From assembly GCF_002584985.1 (NCBI RefSeq), contig NZ_NUPZ01000006.1:1-64000 (forward strand): a stretch of DNA of 64,000 nt, read 5' to 3'. The position numbers and the translations under genes were made by a program. Under the pieces are notes generated by a model. That model saw nothing but the letters and a program-made list of their open reading frames with translations. It did not search any database and was not told the origin of the DNA. Positions within the stretch are counted from its first letter, which is position 1, and each line of letters begins with the position of its first letter. This DNA is from Bacillus sp. AFS029637. GTDB taxonomy: Bacteria > Bacillota > Bacilli > Bacillales > Bacillaceae_G. Of the stretch, positions 25,035 to 36,700 are shown piece by piece.

Positions 25035-28000
25035 TTATTTCTTCGGTTCTAGACCGATCTGACGTAAGAAATCTGCCAGGCCTTTTTTACCGATTGTTTC
25101 TTTTGGTTTAACTACTTCTGGGACGCCGACTTCTTTTTGCAAGAAGTTTTTCTCAATGAAGCGGACATCTGTCTCATCTACGACACCGTCTTGGTTGATG
25201 TCTTGTGGCAAGATAGATGCATCCTTCTTGCCGTATGCTTCAACTACACTTTGCATATCGCGAATGTCAATCAATCTATCACCATTCACGTCCCCTGCAC
25301 GACCTTTTAGGGAAGCAAAGTTAAAGTTTTGCCCACGCTGTTCACCGTTTACAAAATATCCAGGAATAAAATTCCTCATTGCTTTAAAATGTCCCGGAAC
25401 CTCGGCAACAACTGTGAATACTTCATCAGAAGCCGGGAGACCCACTATACGGTATTCTCCTTTTTTATCAATGGTTCCCTTATATTTTTTACCGCTTGGA
25501 GACAGCGCATATACTTGGGCACCAATTTTTGTATAGTCTCCCTTTTTCAAATAACCGCCTTCTGTCAAAAAGGCTTCCGGTCCAATATAGCCTGACACAC
25601 TTGAATGCTTCGTAATGATATTAACATTTTCCGTGTTGTAAAAAGGAATAGCAGTAGCTGCTGTTTGTCCCGCTTTCATATAAGACGCTTTCTTTACATC
25701 CATAAAGATATCGCCGAAATACCATTCATCATGTTCTACTTTGAACGTGACATCAAGGAAAGGCATATCTCCGTCCATACCGCTGAATGCATTTCCTTTC
25801 ATAGATGCGCCAACATTCACCGTGCTAAAGTAATCTCCTTCCGTCACTACAGGCTCTTGCAGTGATACTTCCAAGCCCTTTTCCTTTGCATACTCGTTTG
25901 CCGCATTGTTCAGCTTCACATTTTCAAACTTGAACAAATCTTTGGTGAACTCTACCTGGAATTCCCCAGATACAAGCTGCTTTACATTATTCAAGCTCAG
26001 TGTCATTGTTACAGGATCGCCGACTTTTACATCTTTCTTATCGTAACTAGAAGTCGTATACTCTGTACCTTCTTTCATGAAGATATAGTTTTGTCTACCA
26101 ACTGCCGTTGCGATATCAAACGTAGTCAACTTCAAACTTAAAGGTTTTGTTGCAATGTCGCTTTCCTCAATACCGAATTTCACATCTCCGTTTGCTTGTA
26201 TCGGGAAGAATCCACCTATAAATCCAGACTCTAAATAGTAAGCCATTGTATTGGAAGATTGATCATAGTTTAAGCCTTTCGATTGTAATACATCTATTGT
26301 GGAATCTTTAGCTGTTCCATGGAGCCATACCGCTTTTTGTCCATCCTCTACTGTAAACATGGAGTCGTTAATCTCGATTATACCTGGTTTTTTATCCATG
26401 TTTACTTCTGGTGCTGTATTATCCACGATCATCGGTTTGCCTACCACATATGATTTTCCTTCCTCATCATGCCCGATCATTTCAATTGTATAGTCTCCTT
26501 CTGGAAGTTTTACAGGGACATCTCCGATTGGCTTGGAAGGATCATTTGTAAATGGATAGACATAGCTATTGAATACTATTCCAGCATAATCTATATCTGT
26601 CATCATATTGCTGGCGTCTATCGTTCCAGTCAATCCTACAGCTTTCCCCGATTTGCTGTCTTTGACAACGATATCGATTGTTTCCATTGGGCTATTCAAC
26701 TTCATGAGTCCAAAGATGAATGGCCTCATGTATTGCCAGAAAGGCGTATTATTTGTTACTGATGGTCGTTCCGTTTCCATATAGGCAAATCCCTTTTCCG
26801 TCACCATGACGGCGAACGGAATTTGATACGTTTCGGCCGGATTGTTCGCATTCGTTACATGAATATATCCTTCGTATCTGCCTGCCGCGGCGCTAGAAGG
26901 AACCGTGATTTTCGGCTGTAGCTCCTGTGATTTTCCACTTGCTACTGTAAGAGATGCCGGCACCTCAACTTGTACACCGTTCTTCACCGCATCTTGAATA
27001 CCTGTACGTTCGCCGTGATACTCTACTTCTACTTTAAATGATTTTTCTTCTTTGCCGTTGTTTTGGACATTTACTTTTTTGCTCGCTTCAATCGGTTTAT
27101 CCCCTTGCCTAACATATCTGCCAAACACGATAGAACCTGTTTGTTCATCAATTTCGACAACATTTCCATTCTCGACATTTTGTGTTTTGTCTAATACTTT
27201 AATGGATGTGTCCGTATGAACGGCTTCATACGCATCAATGCGCCCAGCACCCGCCTCGTATACGGAATAGTCCCCATTCAAATCATCAGATGTATTCATA
27301 AGAGCCGCTTTTACATCAAATGGTGTATATTCCGGATGCTCCTGCAGGATCAATGCTACTGTACCCGCTACGTGAGGAGTAGCCATAGAAGTACCAGACA
27401 AGCGTACATATGCATTGCTGTAATTTACGCCGTCCTGTGGATCATTAATATATTCCGGTGCAGTAGAGAAGACCGACACACCCGGAGCGACTACATCTGG
27501 CTTAATATCGTAGTTTCCTTCTACCGGTCCACGTGAACTAAAATCAGCTAAGTGATCGCCTTCCGTTTTTGTATTGCTCAGCGTTTCGAATTTGAAAGAT
27601 ACTTCACCTAGTCCTTTTAACCGTTCGCCATCCGCTTTTGACAGGCGGAAAGATGGAAGAAGACCTACCCCCTCACCTAAGTAGGCAGATATTTGTCCGT
27701 CTACATTGTTATACACGATAGCAGCCTTCGCTCCGGCTTTTTTGGCGTTTTTGATTTTTTCATCAAACGTTATTTCCCCGCGCTGAATCAACGCAATTTT
27801 TCCATTGAGGTCTTTTCCAGTAAAATCTGCTTCTTTACCAAGTCCTGCAAATACAACCGGTAAGGATTGTCCTTCGAAATCTTCTAACTTATCAGGAAAA
27901 TCTTTACCTAATAGCTGCATACCTTCAAACTTTTCATTCGCAGCACTCCCGCTGAATGTAGGAATAGACATGGCAGCATCACTTGCTCCTACTGAAATAC

Positions 28001-29171
28001 CAAGAGCCGCCGTTCCAGGGGAACCAAGTGTTTTTTCGTTTGGCCCGGCGTTACCTGCAGCAACAACTGTTACCACACCTGAAAGCATGGCGTTATTTAC
28101 TGCGACAGAAGTAGCGTATAGCGGATTGTTCGTCTGCGCACCTAGCGACATGTTGATAACGTCCATACCATCTGCAATCGCTTTATCGATTCCAGCAAGA
28201 ATTCCTTCTGTAGATCCTGCTCCCCAAGGGCCTAGTACTCTGTAAGCATATAAATCTACTTCAGGTGCTACACCTTTCACAGCATAATCCGCGTTATTTT
28301 TCTTTTGAGCTGCAATCGTCCCCGCTACATGTGTACCATGATTTGTGTAATACGTATAGCCAGGATATTCTGGCTTACCAGCTTTTATCCAATCCTCGTA
28401 TGTTGTTTCCATCGGATCTGCATCGTTATCAACAAAATCATATCCGCCTTTATAGGCACCTTTTAAGTCAGGATGATTGTAGTCAACACCTGTATCAAGA
28501 ACGCCGACTTTAACCCCTTTACCCATAATATTTTCTGCATGAAGCTTGTCCACACCAATTTGCGGGATGCTGTCTGCCATTTTCGGATTGATTGTTTCCT
28601 TCGTTTCTACCGGCGGTTCCACTTTTACCTCGTAATCTTTATAAACACGTTTTACGACTCCAGATTGGATCAGCTCTTGCACTGCAACACCAGGTAGAGT
28701 CATCGCTACACCGTTGATTGCATTCTTATATTCGCGTGTGATTTCCACTTTTTGCGTATCATAAGTGCCAGCGTCCTTCTTCGATTTTAAAGATTCGACA
28801 TGTTGCTTAAACACTTTATGTTCTTCATCCACTTTTGCTTGCGCAGTAGTAGCAGCGATTTTCTTTCCTTTCGCCGCTTGTTTCATCACTTCAATTTTCG
28901 CTGGAGCTTGATTAAATTCCACGATAACTTTGACTAGTTCAGGACTACTAGCATCAATATCAGGAGAAATTGTAAAGTTAGGGTTTACATCTAATTGCTC
29001 TAAAGCCTTTCTTTGATCTGCCGACAGGTTCGTCAAGATTTTCTCCACATTATCAACTGGATTCAGTTCAACCGGACTTTCTGCCAATACGTTATATGGA
29101 ATACCTTGTGACAATAGCATGCCTACAGCTAACGTTCCTATAAGAAGCTTCCCTTTTTTTCTTCTCTTCAT
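25035..29171 (-). CDS. Secreted S8 subtilisin-like protease with cohesin-like and dockerin domains, copy 1
   Basis: A 1378-residue secreted subtilase. Order: signal peptide 1-31; inhibitor-I9-type propeptide about 65-185; S8 domain about 216-650 with D226, H278, N374 and S595 (GTSMATPH); a PA domain inserted at about 435-510; fibronectin-like region about 690-795; two beta-rich domains to about 1030; a cohesin-like domain about 1047-1145; a carboxypeptidase-regulatory-like domain about 1190-1285; and a dockerin about 1293-1345 with two loops, DVNGDRLIDIRD and DINQDGVVDETD, which match the calcium-binding DxNxDxxxDxxD pattern. A short basic/helical tail ends GLADFLRQIGLEPKK. It is the most downstream of three tandem paralogues. 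Extracellular proteolysis is sure by family; assembly through cohesin-dockerin contact is inference. Confidence 0.93.
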   Translation of the reverse strand: MKRRKKGKLLIGTLAVGMLLSQGIPYNVLAESPVELNPVDNVEKILTNLSADQRKALEQLDVNPNFTISPDIDASSPELVKVIVEFNQAPAKIEVMKQAAKGKKIAATTAQAKVDEEHKVFKQHVESLKSKKDAGTYDTQKVEITREYKNAINGVAMTLPGVAVQELIQSGVVKRVYKDYEVKVEPPVETKETINPKMADSIPQIGVDKLHAENIMGKGVKVGVLDTGVDYNHPDLKGAYKGGYDFVDNDADPMETTYEDWIKAGKPEYPGYTYYTNHGTHVAGTIAAQKKNNADYAVKGVAPEVDLYAYRVLGPWGAGSTEGILAGIDKAIADGMDVINMSLGAQTNNPLYATSVAVNNAMLSGVVTVVAAGNAGPNEKTLGSPGTAALGISVGASDAAMSIPTFSGSAANEKFEGMQLLGKDFPDKLEDFEGQSLPVVFAGLGKEADFTGKDLNGKIALIQRGEITFDEKIKNAKKAGAKAAIVYNNVDGQISAYLGEGVGLLPSFRLSKADGERLKGLGEVSFKFETLSNTKTEGDHLADFSSRGPVEGNYDIKPDVVAPGVSVFSTAPEYINDPQDGVNYSNAYVRLSGTSMATPHVAGTVALILQEHPEYTPFDVKAALMNTSDDLNGDYSVYEAGAGRIDAYEAVHTDTSIKVLDKTQNVENGNVVEIDEQTGSIVFGRYVRQGDKPIEASKKVNVQNNGKEEKSFKVEVEYHGERTGIQDAVKNGVQVEVPASLTVASGKSQELQPKITVPSSAAAGRYEGYIHVTNANNPAETYQIPFAVMVTEKGFAYMETERPSVTNNTPFWQYMRPFIFGLMKLNSPMETIDIVVKDSKSGKAVGLTGTIDASNMMTDIDYAGIVFNSYVYPFTNDPSKPIGDVPVKLPEGDYTIEMIGHDEEGKSYVVGKPMIVDNTAPEVNMDKKPGIIEINDSMFTVEDGQKAVWLHGTAKDSTIDVLQSKGLNYDQSSNTMAYYLESGFIGGFFPIQANGDVKFGIEESDIATKPLSLKLTTFDIATAVGRQNYIFMKEGTEYTTSSYDKKDVKVGDPVTMTLSLNNVKQLVSGEFQVEFTKDLFKFENVKLNNAANEYAKEKGLEVSLQEPVVTEGDYFSTVNVGASMKGNAFSGMDGDMPFLDVTFKVEHDEWYFGDIFMDVKKASYMKAGQTAATAIPFYNTENVNIITKHSSVSGYIGPEAFLTEGGYLKKGDYTKIGAQVYALSPSGKKYKGTIDKKGEYRIVGLPASDEVFTVVAEVPGHFKAMRNFIPGYFVNGEQRGQNFNFASLKGRAGDVNGDRLIDIRDMQSVVEAYGKKDASILPQDINQDGVVDETDVRFIEKNFLQKEVGVPEVVKPKETIGKKGLADFLRQIGLEPKK

Positions 29172-29385
29172 AGCTCATCCTCTTTTCCTCATATAATTGT
29201 TTTACAAACAATCTGTGAAGCTAGTAACTAAGATGCCATTCTGAAAATCAAACAAAAGAAGTAATCTTTAAAGCTATTGATCTCACTTTTTGTAAAGATA
29301 TAGCGGATAAAATCTATCATTAGATTAAGTGAGGAATCATTAGTGGGGAATGAAGAAAGGCCCCACTAATGGAAGTTTCACTGCA
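29172..29385. repeat. Duplicated intergenic spacer, copy A
   Basis: The 214 bases between copies 1 and 2 are nearly the same as those between copies 2 and 3 (33538-33753), so gene and upstream region were duplicated as one unit. It holds the ribosome site (GAGGATGAGCT-like) and presumed promoter of copy 1 and a hairpin (CATTAGTGGGG / CCCCACTAATG) near 29338-29372 without a clear T run. Confidence 0.8.
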
Positions 29386-32300
29386 TTACTTTGATTTTGG
29401 CGCCAAACCGATCTGACGTAAGAAATCTGCCAGTCCTTTTTTACCAATTGTTTCTTTCGGTTTAACTACTTCTGGGACACCGACTTCTTTTTGCAAGAAG
29501 TTTTTCTCAATGAAGCGGACATCTGTCTCGTCTACGACACCGTCTTGGTTGAGATCTTGTGGCAAGATAGATGCATCTTTCTTGCCGTATGCTTCAACTA
29601 CACTTTGCATATCGCGAATGTCAATCAATCTATCACCATTCACGTCCCCTGCAAGATTTTTAGCACGTACTCCAACATATTGCCCGCGCACCTCACCGTT
29701 TACAGGATATCCAGGAATGAATTTCTTCATCGCTTTCAGATGTCCCGGAACATCGAAAACAACTGTGTGTACTTCAGTAGAAGCTGGGATACCATTAATC
29801 GTATATACCCCTTTACTATCAATCGTTCCTTTATATTTTTTGCCGCTTGGAGACATCGCATATACTTGGGCACCGATTTTTGTATAATCACCTTTTGACA
29901 AACTACCGTCATTTTTCAAAAATGCTTCCGGTCCGATATAACCATACGCTCTCGAATGCGTTGGAATGACGTTAAAGCTTTCCGTACCGAAATAAGGAAT
30001 GGTCGTAGCTACTGTTTGTCCCGCTTTCATATAAGACGCCTGTTTTACATTCAACTGGTAATCACTCACAACAATATCGTAATATTCATTTACTACTTTG
30101 AACGTGACATCAAGGAAAGGCAGATCTCCATCCATACCACTAAATGCATTCCCTTCCATAGATGCGCCAACTTTCACCTTATTATTGTAAGTTCCTTCTG
30201 TCACCACAGGTTCTTGCAGCGATACTTCCAAGCCTTTTTCCTTCGCGTACTCGTTTGCCGCATTGTTCAGTTTCACATTCTCAAACTTGAACAAATCTTT
30301 GCTGAATTCGACTTGGAATTCTCCAGATACAAGCTGCTTTACATTATTGAGGCTCAGTGTCATCGTAACTGTATCGTCAACTTTTACATCCTTCTTATCG
30401 TAACTAGAAGTCGTATATTCCGTACCTTCTTTCGCAAAAACATATTTTTGTGTATCAACTGCCGTTGCAATATCAAACGTAGTCAACTTCAATTGTAACG
30501 GTTTTGTTGCAATATCACTTTCTTCAATTCCGAATTTTACATCTCCATTCGGTTGAATCGGAAAATACCCATCATCTATGAACATAGGGTTTACAGCGTA
30601 AGCCATGCTGTTGGAAGACTGATCATAGTTTAAACCTTTCGATTTCAATACATCTACTGTGGAATCTTTAGCTGTTCCATGCAGCCATACCGCTTTTTGT
30701 CCATCCTCTACTGTAAACATGGAATCATTAACCTCAATTACACCCGGTTTTTTATCCATGTTCACTTCTGGTGCTGTATTGTCCACAATAAGCGGATTGT
30801 CTACAACATATGATTTCCCTTCCTCATCATACCCAATCGTTTCCAGTATATAATCGCCTGCTGGAAGCTTCACAGGAAGATCGCTAATCGGCTTGGAAGG
30901 ATCATTTGTAAATGGATAGACAGTACCGCCGAATGCTCCCATAAGATAAGTTTCTACGTCTGTCAGTAATTTACTAGTATTCGCTGTTCCTACAAAACCT
31001 ACAGCTTTCCCTGTTTTACTATCCTTAACAAGCACATCGATTGTTTGCATTGAGCTATTCATCTTCATTATTCCGTGAACCACAGGAGGGGCTAAATATA
31101 GCCAGAAAGGTGTATTATTTGTTACGGCTGGTGAAGTCGTTTTTAAATATTCAAATCCCTTTTCCGTCACCATGACAGCGAACGGGATTTGATATGTTTC
31201 AGCCGGATTGTTCGCATTCGTTACATGAATATATCCTTCATATCTGCCTTTCGCTGCGCTAGCAGGAATCGTAATTTTCGGCTGTAGTTCCTGTGACTGT
31301 CCGCTTGCCACTGTAAGAGACGCCGGCACCTCAACTTGTATACCGTTCTTTACTGCATCTTGAATGCCTGTACGCTCACCGTGATACTCCACTTCTACTT
31401 TAAAGGATTTTTCGTCTTTACTATTGTTCTGGACAACTACCTTTTTGCTTGCTTCAATTGGTTTATCATCTTGCTTAACATGTCTGCCAAACACGATGGA
31501 ACCTGTTTGTTCGTCAATATCGACAACCTTGCCGTTCTCGACATTTTGTGTTTTGTCTAATACTTTAATGGATGTGTCCGTATGGACGGCTTGATACGCA
31601 TCGATGCGCCCAGCACCCACTTCATATACGGAATTCTTGCCATTCAAATCATCAGATGTATTCATAAGAGCCGCTTTTACATCGAAAGGAGTGTATTCTG
31701 GATGCTGCTGCAGTATCAATGCTACTGTACCCGCTACGTGAGGAGTAGCCATAGAAGTACCAGACAAGCGTACATATGCATTGCCGTAATTTATGCCGTC
31801 CTGCGGATCGTTAATGTATTCCGGTGCAGTAGAGAAAACAGACACACCCGGAGCGACTACATCTGGCTTAATGTCATAATTTCCGTTTACCGGTCCGCGT
31901 GAGCTGAAATCAGCTAAGTGATCACCTTCCGTTTTTGTATTGCTCAATGTTTCGAATTTGAAAGATACTTCACCTAGTGCCTTTAACCGTTCACCATCTG
32001 CTTTTGACAGGCGGAAGGATGGAATAAGACCTACTCCTTCACCTAAGTAGGCAGATATTTGTCCGTCAGCATTGTTATACACGATAACCGCTTTTGCTCC
32101 AGCTTTTTTAGCATTTTTAATTTTTTCATCAAACGTAATTTCCCCGCGCTGAATCAGCGCAATTTTTCCGTTTAAATCTTTACCTGTAAAATCAGCTTCT
32201 TTACCAAGTCCTGCAAATACAATCGGGAAGGATTGTCCCCCAAGATCTTCTAACTTATCAGGAAAATCTTTACCTAATAGCTGCATATTTTCAAATTTTT

Positions 32301-33537
32301 CATTAGATGCACTCCCGCTGAATGTAGGAATAGACATGGCAGCATCACTTGCCCCTACTGAAATACCAAGAGCCGCCGTTCCAGGAGAACCGAGTGTTTT
32401 TTCGTTTGGTCCAGCGTTACCTGCGGCAACAACTGTCACCACACCTGAAAGCATGGCGTTATTTACTGCGACAGAAGTAGCATATAGCGGATCATTTTTC
32501 TGCGCACCTAGTGACATGTTGATGACATCCATACCATCCGCAATTGCTTTATCCATCCCAGCAAGGATTCCCGCTGTATTTCCTCCGCCCCATGGTCCTA
32601 GTACTCTGTAAGCATATAAATCTACATCAGGTGCCACACCTTTTACAGCGTAATCTGCATTGTTTTTCTTTTGAGCTGCAATCGTTCCTGCTACATGTGT
32701 ACCATGGTTTGTATAGTACACTAAGCCTGGATATTGTGGCTTACCAGCTTTTATCCAATCCTCGTACGTCGTTTCCATCGGATCTGCATCGTTATCTACA
32801 AAATCATATCCGCCTTTATAAGCACCTTTTAAATCTGGATGATTATAGTCAACACCTGTATCAAGAACGCCGACTTTAATCCCTTTACCTGTAATGTTTT
32901 CTGCATGGAGCTTGTCCACACCAATTTGCGGAATACTGTCTGCCATTTTCGGATCAATTGTTCCTTTCGTTTCTACCGGAGGTTCCACCTTTACCTCATA
33001 GTCTTTAAAAACACGGTTTACTACTCCAGATTGGACCAACTCCTGCACAGCCACACCAGGTAAAGTCATCGCTACACCGTTGATTGCATTTTTATATTCG
33101 CGTGTGATTTCCATTTTTTTCGTATCGTAAGTGCCAACATCTTTCTTCGATTTTAAAGATTCGACATGTTGTTTGAACACTTTATGCTCTTCATCCACTT
33201 TTGCTTGCGCAGTAGTAGCAGCGATTTTCTTCCCTTTCGCCGCTTGTTTCATCACTTCAATTTTCGCCGGAGCTTGATTGAATTCCACGATAACGTTAAC
33301 TAATTTAGAACTATTCGTATCAATATCAGGTGAAATCGTAAAGTTAGGATTTGCATCCAATTGCTCTAAAGCCTTTCTTTGTTCTGCCGATAAGCCCTTC
33401 AGGACTTTCTCCACATTATCAACTGGCTTCAGTTCAGCCGGACTTTCTGCCAATACGTTATACGGAATACCTTGTGACAATAGCATACCTACAGCTAACG
33501 TTCCTATAAGAAGCTTCCCTTTTTTTCTTCTCTTCAT
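29386..33537 (-). CDS. Secreted S8 subtilisin-like protease with cohesin-like and dockerin domains, copy 2
   Basis: A 1383-residue paralogue of copies 1 and 3 with the same signal peptide as copy 1 and the same domain order. The catalytic D226, H278 and S595 are kept, and the PA insert is present. The cohesin-like part begins near KKDVKVDDTVTMTLSLNN, and the two dockerin loops read DVNGDRLIDIRD and DLNQDGVVDETD. Compared with copy 1, the protease domain and the last 90 residues are almost identical, while the stretches after the fibronectin-like region (about 795-875), around 975-990 and about 1145-1290 differ a good deal (for example the segment after GASMEGNAFSG). The tail ends LAPKSK. Probably expressed together with its neighbours or from its own duplicated promoter. 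Confidence 0.93.
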   Translation of the reverse strand: MKRRKKGKLLIGTLAVGMLLSQGIPYNVLAESPAELKPVDNVEKVLKGLSAEQRKALEQLDANPNFTISPDIDTNSSKLVNVIVEFNQAPAKIEVMKQAAKGKKIAATTAQAKVDEEHKVFKQHVESLKSKKDVGTYDTKKMEITREYKNAINGVAMTLPGVAVQELVQSGVVNRVFKDYEVKVEPPVETKGTIDPKMADSIPQIGVDKLHAENITGKGIKVGVLDTGVDYNHPDLKGAYKGGYDFVDNDADPMETTYEDWIKAGKPQYPGLVYYTNHGTHVAGTIAAQKKNNADYAVKGVAPDVDLYAYRVLGPWGGGNTAGILAGMDKAIADGMDVINMSLGAQKNDPLYATSVAVNNAMLSGVVTVVAAGNAGPNEKTLGSPGTAALGISVGASDAAMSIPTFSGSASNEKFENMQLLGKDFPDKLEDLGGQSFPIVFAGLGKEADFTGKDLNGKIALIQRGEITFDEKIKNAKKAGAKAVIVYNNADGQISAYLGEGVGLIPSFRLSKADGERLKALGEVSFKFETLSNTKTEGDHLADFSSRGPVNGNYDIKPDVVAPGVSVFSTAPEYINDPQDGINYGNAYVRLSGTSMATPHVAGTVALILQQHPEYTPFDVKAALMNTSDDLNGKNSVYEVGAGRIDAYQAVHTDTSIKVLDKTQNVENGKVVDIDEQTGSIVFGRHVKQDDKPIEASKKVVVQNNSKDEKSFKVEVEYHGERTGIQDAVKNGIQVEVPASLTVASGQSQELQPKITIPASAAKGRYEGYIHVTNANNPAETYQIPFAVMVTEKGFEYLKTTSPAVTNNTPFWLYLAPPVVHGIMKMNSSMQTIDVLVKDSKTGKAVGFVGTANTSKLLTDVETYLMGAFGGTVYPFTNDPSKPISDLPVKLPAGDYILETIGYDEEGKSYVVDNPLIVDNTAPEVNMDKKPGVIEVNDSMFTVEDGQKAVWLHGTAKDSTVDVLKSKGLNYDQSSNSMAYAVNPMFIDDGYFPIQPNGDVKFGIEESDIATKPLQLKLTTFDIATAVDTQKYVFAKEGTEYTTSSYDKKDVKVDDTVTMTLSLNNVKQLVSGEFQVEFSKDLFKFENVKLNNAANEYAKEKGLEVSLQEPVVTEGTYNNKVKVGASMEGNAFSGMDGDLPFLDVTFKVVNEYYDIVVSDYQLNVKQASYMKAGQTVATTIPYFGTESFNVIPTHSRAYGYIGPEAFLKNDGSLSKGDYTKIGAQVYAMSPSGKKYKGTIDSKGVYTINGIPASTEVHTVVFDVPGHLKAMKKFIPGYPVNGEVRGQYVGVRAKNLAGDVNGDRLIDIRDMQSVVEAYGKKDASILPQDLNQDGVVDETDVRFIEKNFLQKEVGVPEVVKPKETIGKKGLADFLRQIGLAPKSK

Positions 33538-33753
33538 AGCTCATCCTCTTTTCTTCATATAATTGTTTTACAAACAATCCGTGAAACTAGTAAACTAAGA
33601 TGCCATTCTGAAAATCAAACAAAAGAAGTAACCTTTAAAGCTATTGATCTTACTTTGTATAAAAATATAGTAGATAAAATCTATCATTAGATTAAGTGAG
33701 AAATCATTAGTGAGGGATGAAGAAAATCCCCCACTAATAGAAGTTTCACTCTA
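33538..33753. repeat. Duplicated intergenic spacer, copy B
   Basis: Closely matches 29172-29385 over its whole length, including the TTTACAAACAATC stretch, the ATCTATCATTAGATTAAGTG stretch and the CATTAGTG hairpin. Confidence 0.8.
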
Positions 33754-36700
33754 TTACTTTGATTTCGGTTCTAAACCAATCTGACGCAGGAAGTCTGCCA
33801 GACTTTTTTTACCGATTGTTTCTTTCGGCTTAACCACTTCTGGAACATCGACTTCTTTTTGCAAGAAGTTTTTCTCAATGAAGCGGACATCTGTCTCATC
33901 TACGACACCGTCTTGATTGAGATCTTGCGGCAAGATGGATGCATCCTTTTTACCGTATACATCAACTACACTTTGCATATCTCGAATATCAATCAATCTG
34001 TCACCATTCACATCTCCTGCAAGACCTTTAGTGCCTAATCTGAAATATTGCCCGCGCACCTCACCGTTTACAGAATATCCAGGAATAAATTTATTCATCG
34101 CTTTCAGATGTCCCGGAACATCGACAACAACTGTGTGTGCTTCAGTAGAAGCTGGGATACCATTAATCGTATATGCCCCTTTACTATCAATTGTTCCCTT
34201 ATATTTTTTACCTTTTGGGGACAGCACATATACTTCGGCACCTATTTTTGTATAATCTCCTGATTTCAAAGAACCGCTTGCTGTCAAGAATGCTTCTGGC
34301 TTGATAGGACCCAGCACTCTCGAATGCGTTGGAATGATGTTAAAGCTCTCCGTATTTAAATAAGAAATGGCAGTAGCAGCTGTTTGTCCCGCTTTCATAT
34401 AAGACGCCTGTGGTACATTAAATTTGGTAGCATTATTGTAATATGCATCACTTACTAATTTGAGCGTTACATCAAGGAAAGGCATATCACCGTCCATACC
34501 GTTAAATGCATTCCCTTTCATAGATGCGCCGACTTTCACCGTATTGGTGTTAGTTCCTTCTTTCACCACAGGTTCTTGCAGCGATACTTCCAAGCCATTT
34601 TCTTTCGCGTACTCATTTACCGCATTGTTCAATTTCACATTCTCAAACTTATATAAATCGTTCATGAATTCGACCTGGAATTCCCCAGATACAAATTGCT
34701 TCACATTATTGAGACTAAGTGTCATCGTAACTGTATCGCCGACTCTTACGTCTTTCTTATCATAACTAGAAGTCGTATATTCCGTACCTTCTTTTACGAA
34801 GACATAGCTTTGCTTATTAAATGTCGTTGCAATATCAAACGTATTCAAAGTCAAATTTAGAGGTTTTTTTGCAATATCATTTGCCTCAATACCGAATTTC
34901 ACATCTCCATTTGCTTGGATTGGGAAGCTTCCACCTACCATTCCAGAGTTTGCATAGTACTCCATGGTGTTGGATGATTGATCAACGTTCAAGCCTTTGG
35001 ACTTCAATAGATCCACTGTCGCATCCTTAGCCGTTCCATGCACCCATACTGCTTTCTTTCCATCTTCTTCCGTAAACATGGAGTCATTCACTTCAATCAC
35101 ACCCGGTTTTTTATCCATGTTCACTTCCGGTGCTGTATTGTCCAAAATAAGCGGATTATGTGCAACATATGATTTTCCTTCCTCATCGTGCCCAATCGTT
35201 TCCAGTATATAATCGCCTGCTGGAAGCTTCACAGGAATATCACTAATCGGCTTGGAAGGATCATTTGTAAATGGATAGACAATGCCATTGAATGCTCCTA
35301 CAAGAAAGGTTTCTTTGTCCGTTTGCAACTTACTAGTGTTCGCTGTTCCTACAAAACCTACAGCTTTCCCTGTCTTACTGTCCTTAACAAGCACATCGAT
35401 TGTTTGCATAGGACTATTCAACTTCATTATCCCGTGGACCGTAGTGTTTAAAAGATCCCAGAAAGGTGTATTATTCGTTACGGATGGTGTACTCGTTTTT
35501 ATATATTCAAATCCCTTTTCCGTCACCATGACAGCGAATGGAATTTGATATGTTTCAGCCTGATTGTTCGCATTCGTTACATGAATATATCCTTCATATC
35601 TGCCTTTCGCTGCACTAGAAGGAATCGTAATTTTTGGCTGCAGCTCCTGCGATTGTCCGCTTGCCACTGTAAGAGATGCAGGCACCTCAACTTGTATTCC
35701 ATTCTTCACTGCATCTTGAATGCCTGTACGTTCACCGTGATACTCCACTTCTACTTTAAAGGATTTTTCTTCTTTACCGTTGTTTTGGACATTTACTTTT
35801 TTGCTTGCTTCAATTGGTTTATCATCTTGCTTAAAATGTCTGCCAAACATAATAGAACCTGTTTGTTCGTCAATTTCAACAACATTTCCGTTCTCAATAT
35901 TTTTTGTTTTGTCCAATACTTTGATAGATGTATCCGTATGAACAGCTTGATACGCATCAATGCGCCCCGCACCTACTTCGTATACGGAGTTCTGGCCATT
36001 CAAATCATCCGATGTATTCATAAGAGCCGCTTTTACATCGAAAGGTGTGTATTCTGGATGCTCCTGCAAAATCAATGCAGCTGTACCCGCTACGTGAGGA
36101 GACGCCATAGAAGTACCAGACAAGCGTACATATGCATTGCCGTAATTTATGCCGTCCTGCGGATCATTGATGTATTCCGGTGCAGTAGAGAAAACCGACA
36201 CACCCGGAGCGACTACATCCGGCTTAATGTCATAATTTCCGTTTACTGGTCCACGTGAGCTGAAATCAGCTAAGTGATCACCTTCCGTTTTTGTATTGCT
36301 CAGCGTTTCGAATTTGAAAGATACTTCACCTAGTCCTTTTAACCGTTCTCCATCCGCTTTTGACAGACGGAAAGATGGAATAAGACCTACTCCTTCACCT
36401 AAGTAGGCAGATATTTGTCCGTCTACATTGTTATATACGATAACCGCTTTTGCTCCAGCATTTTTTGCATTTTTAATTTTTTCATCAAACGTAATTTCTC
36501 CGCGCTGAATTAACGCAATTTTTCCGTTAAGATCTTTCCCCGTAAAATCAGCTGGTTTACCAAGTCCCGCAAATACAATTGGTAACGATTGTCCCTCTAA
36601 ATCTTCTAACTTATCAGGAAAATCTTTACCTAATAGCTGCATATTTTCAAACTTTTCGTTAGATACACTCCCGCTGAATGTAGGAATAGACATGGCAGCA

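Noticed and set aside
35545-36258. 237-residue plus-strand frame within protease copy 3, and similar frames opposite copies 1 and 2
   Set aside because: Shadow frames opposite a highly conserved coding region; they recur at the same place in each copy and have no start signals.
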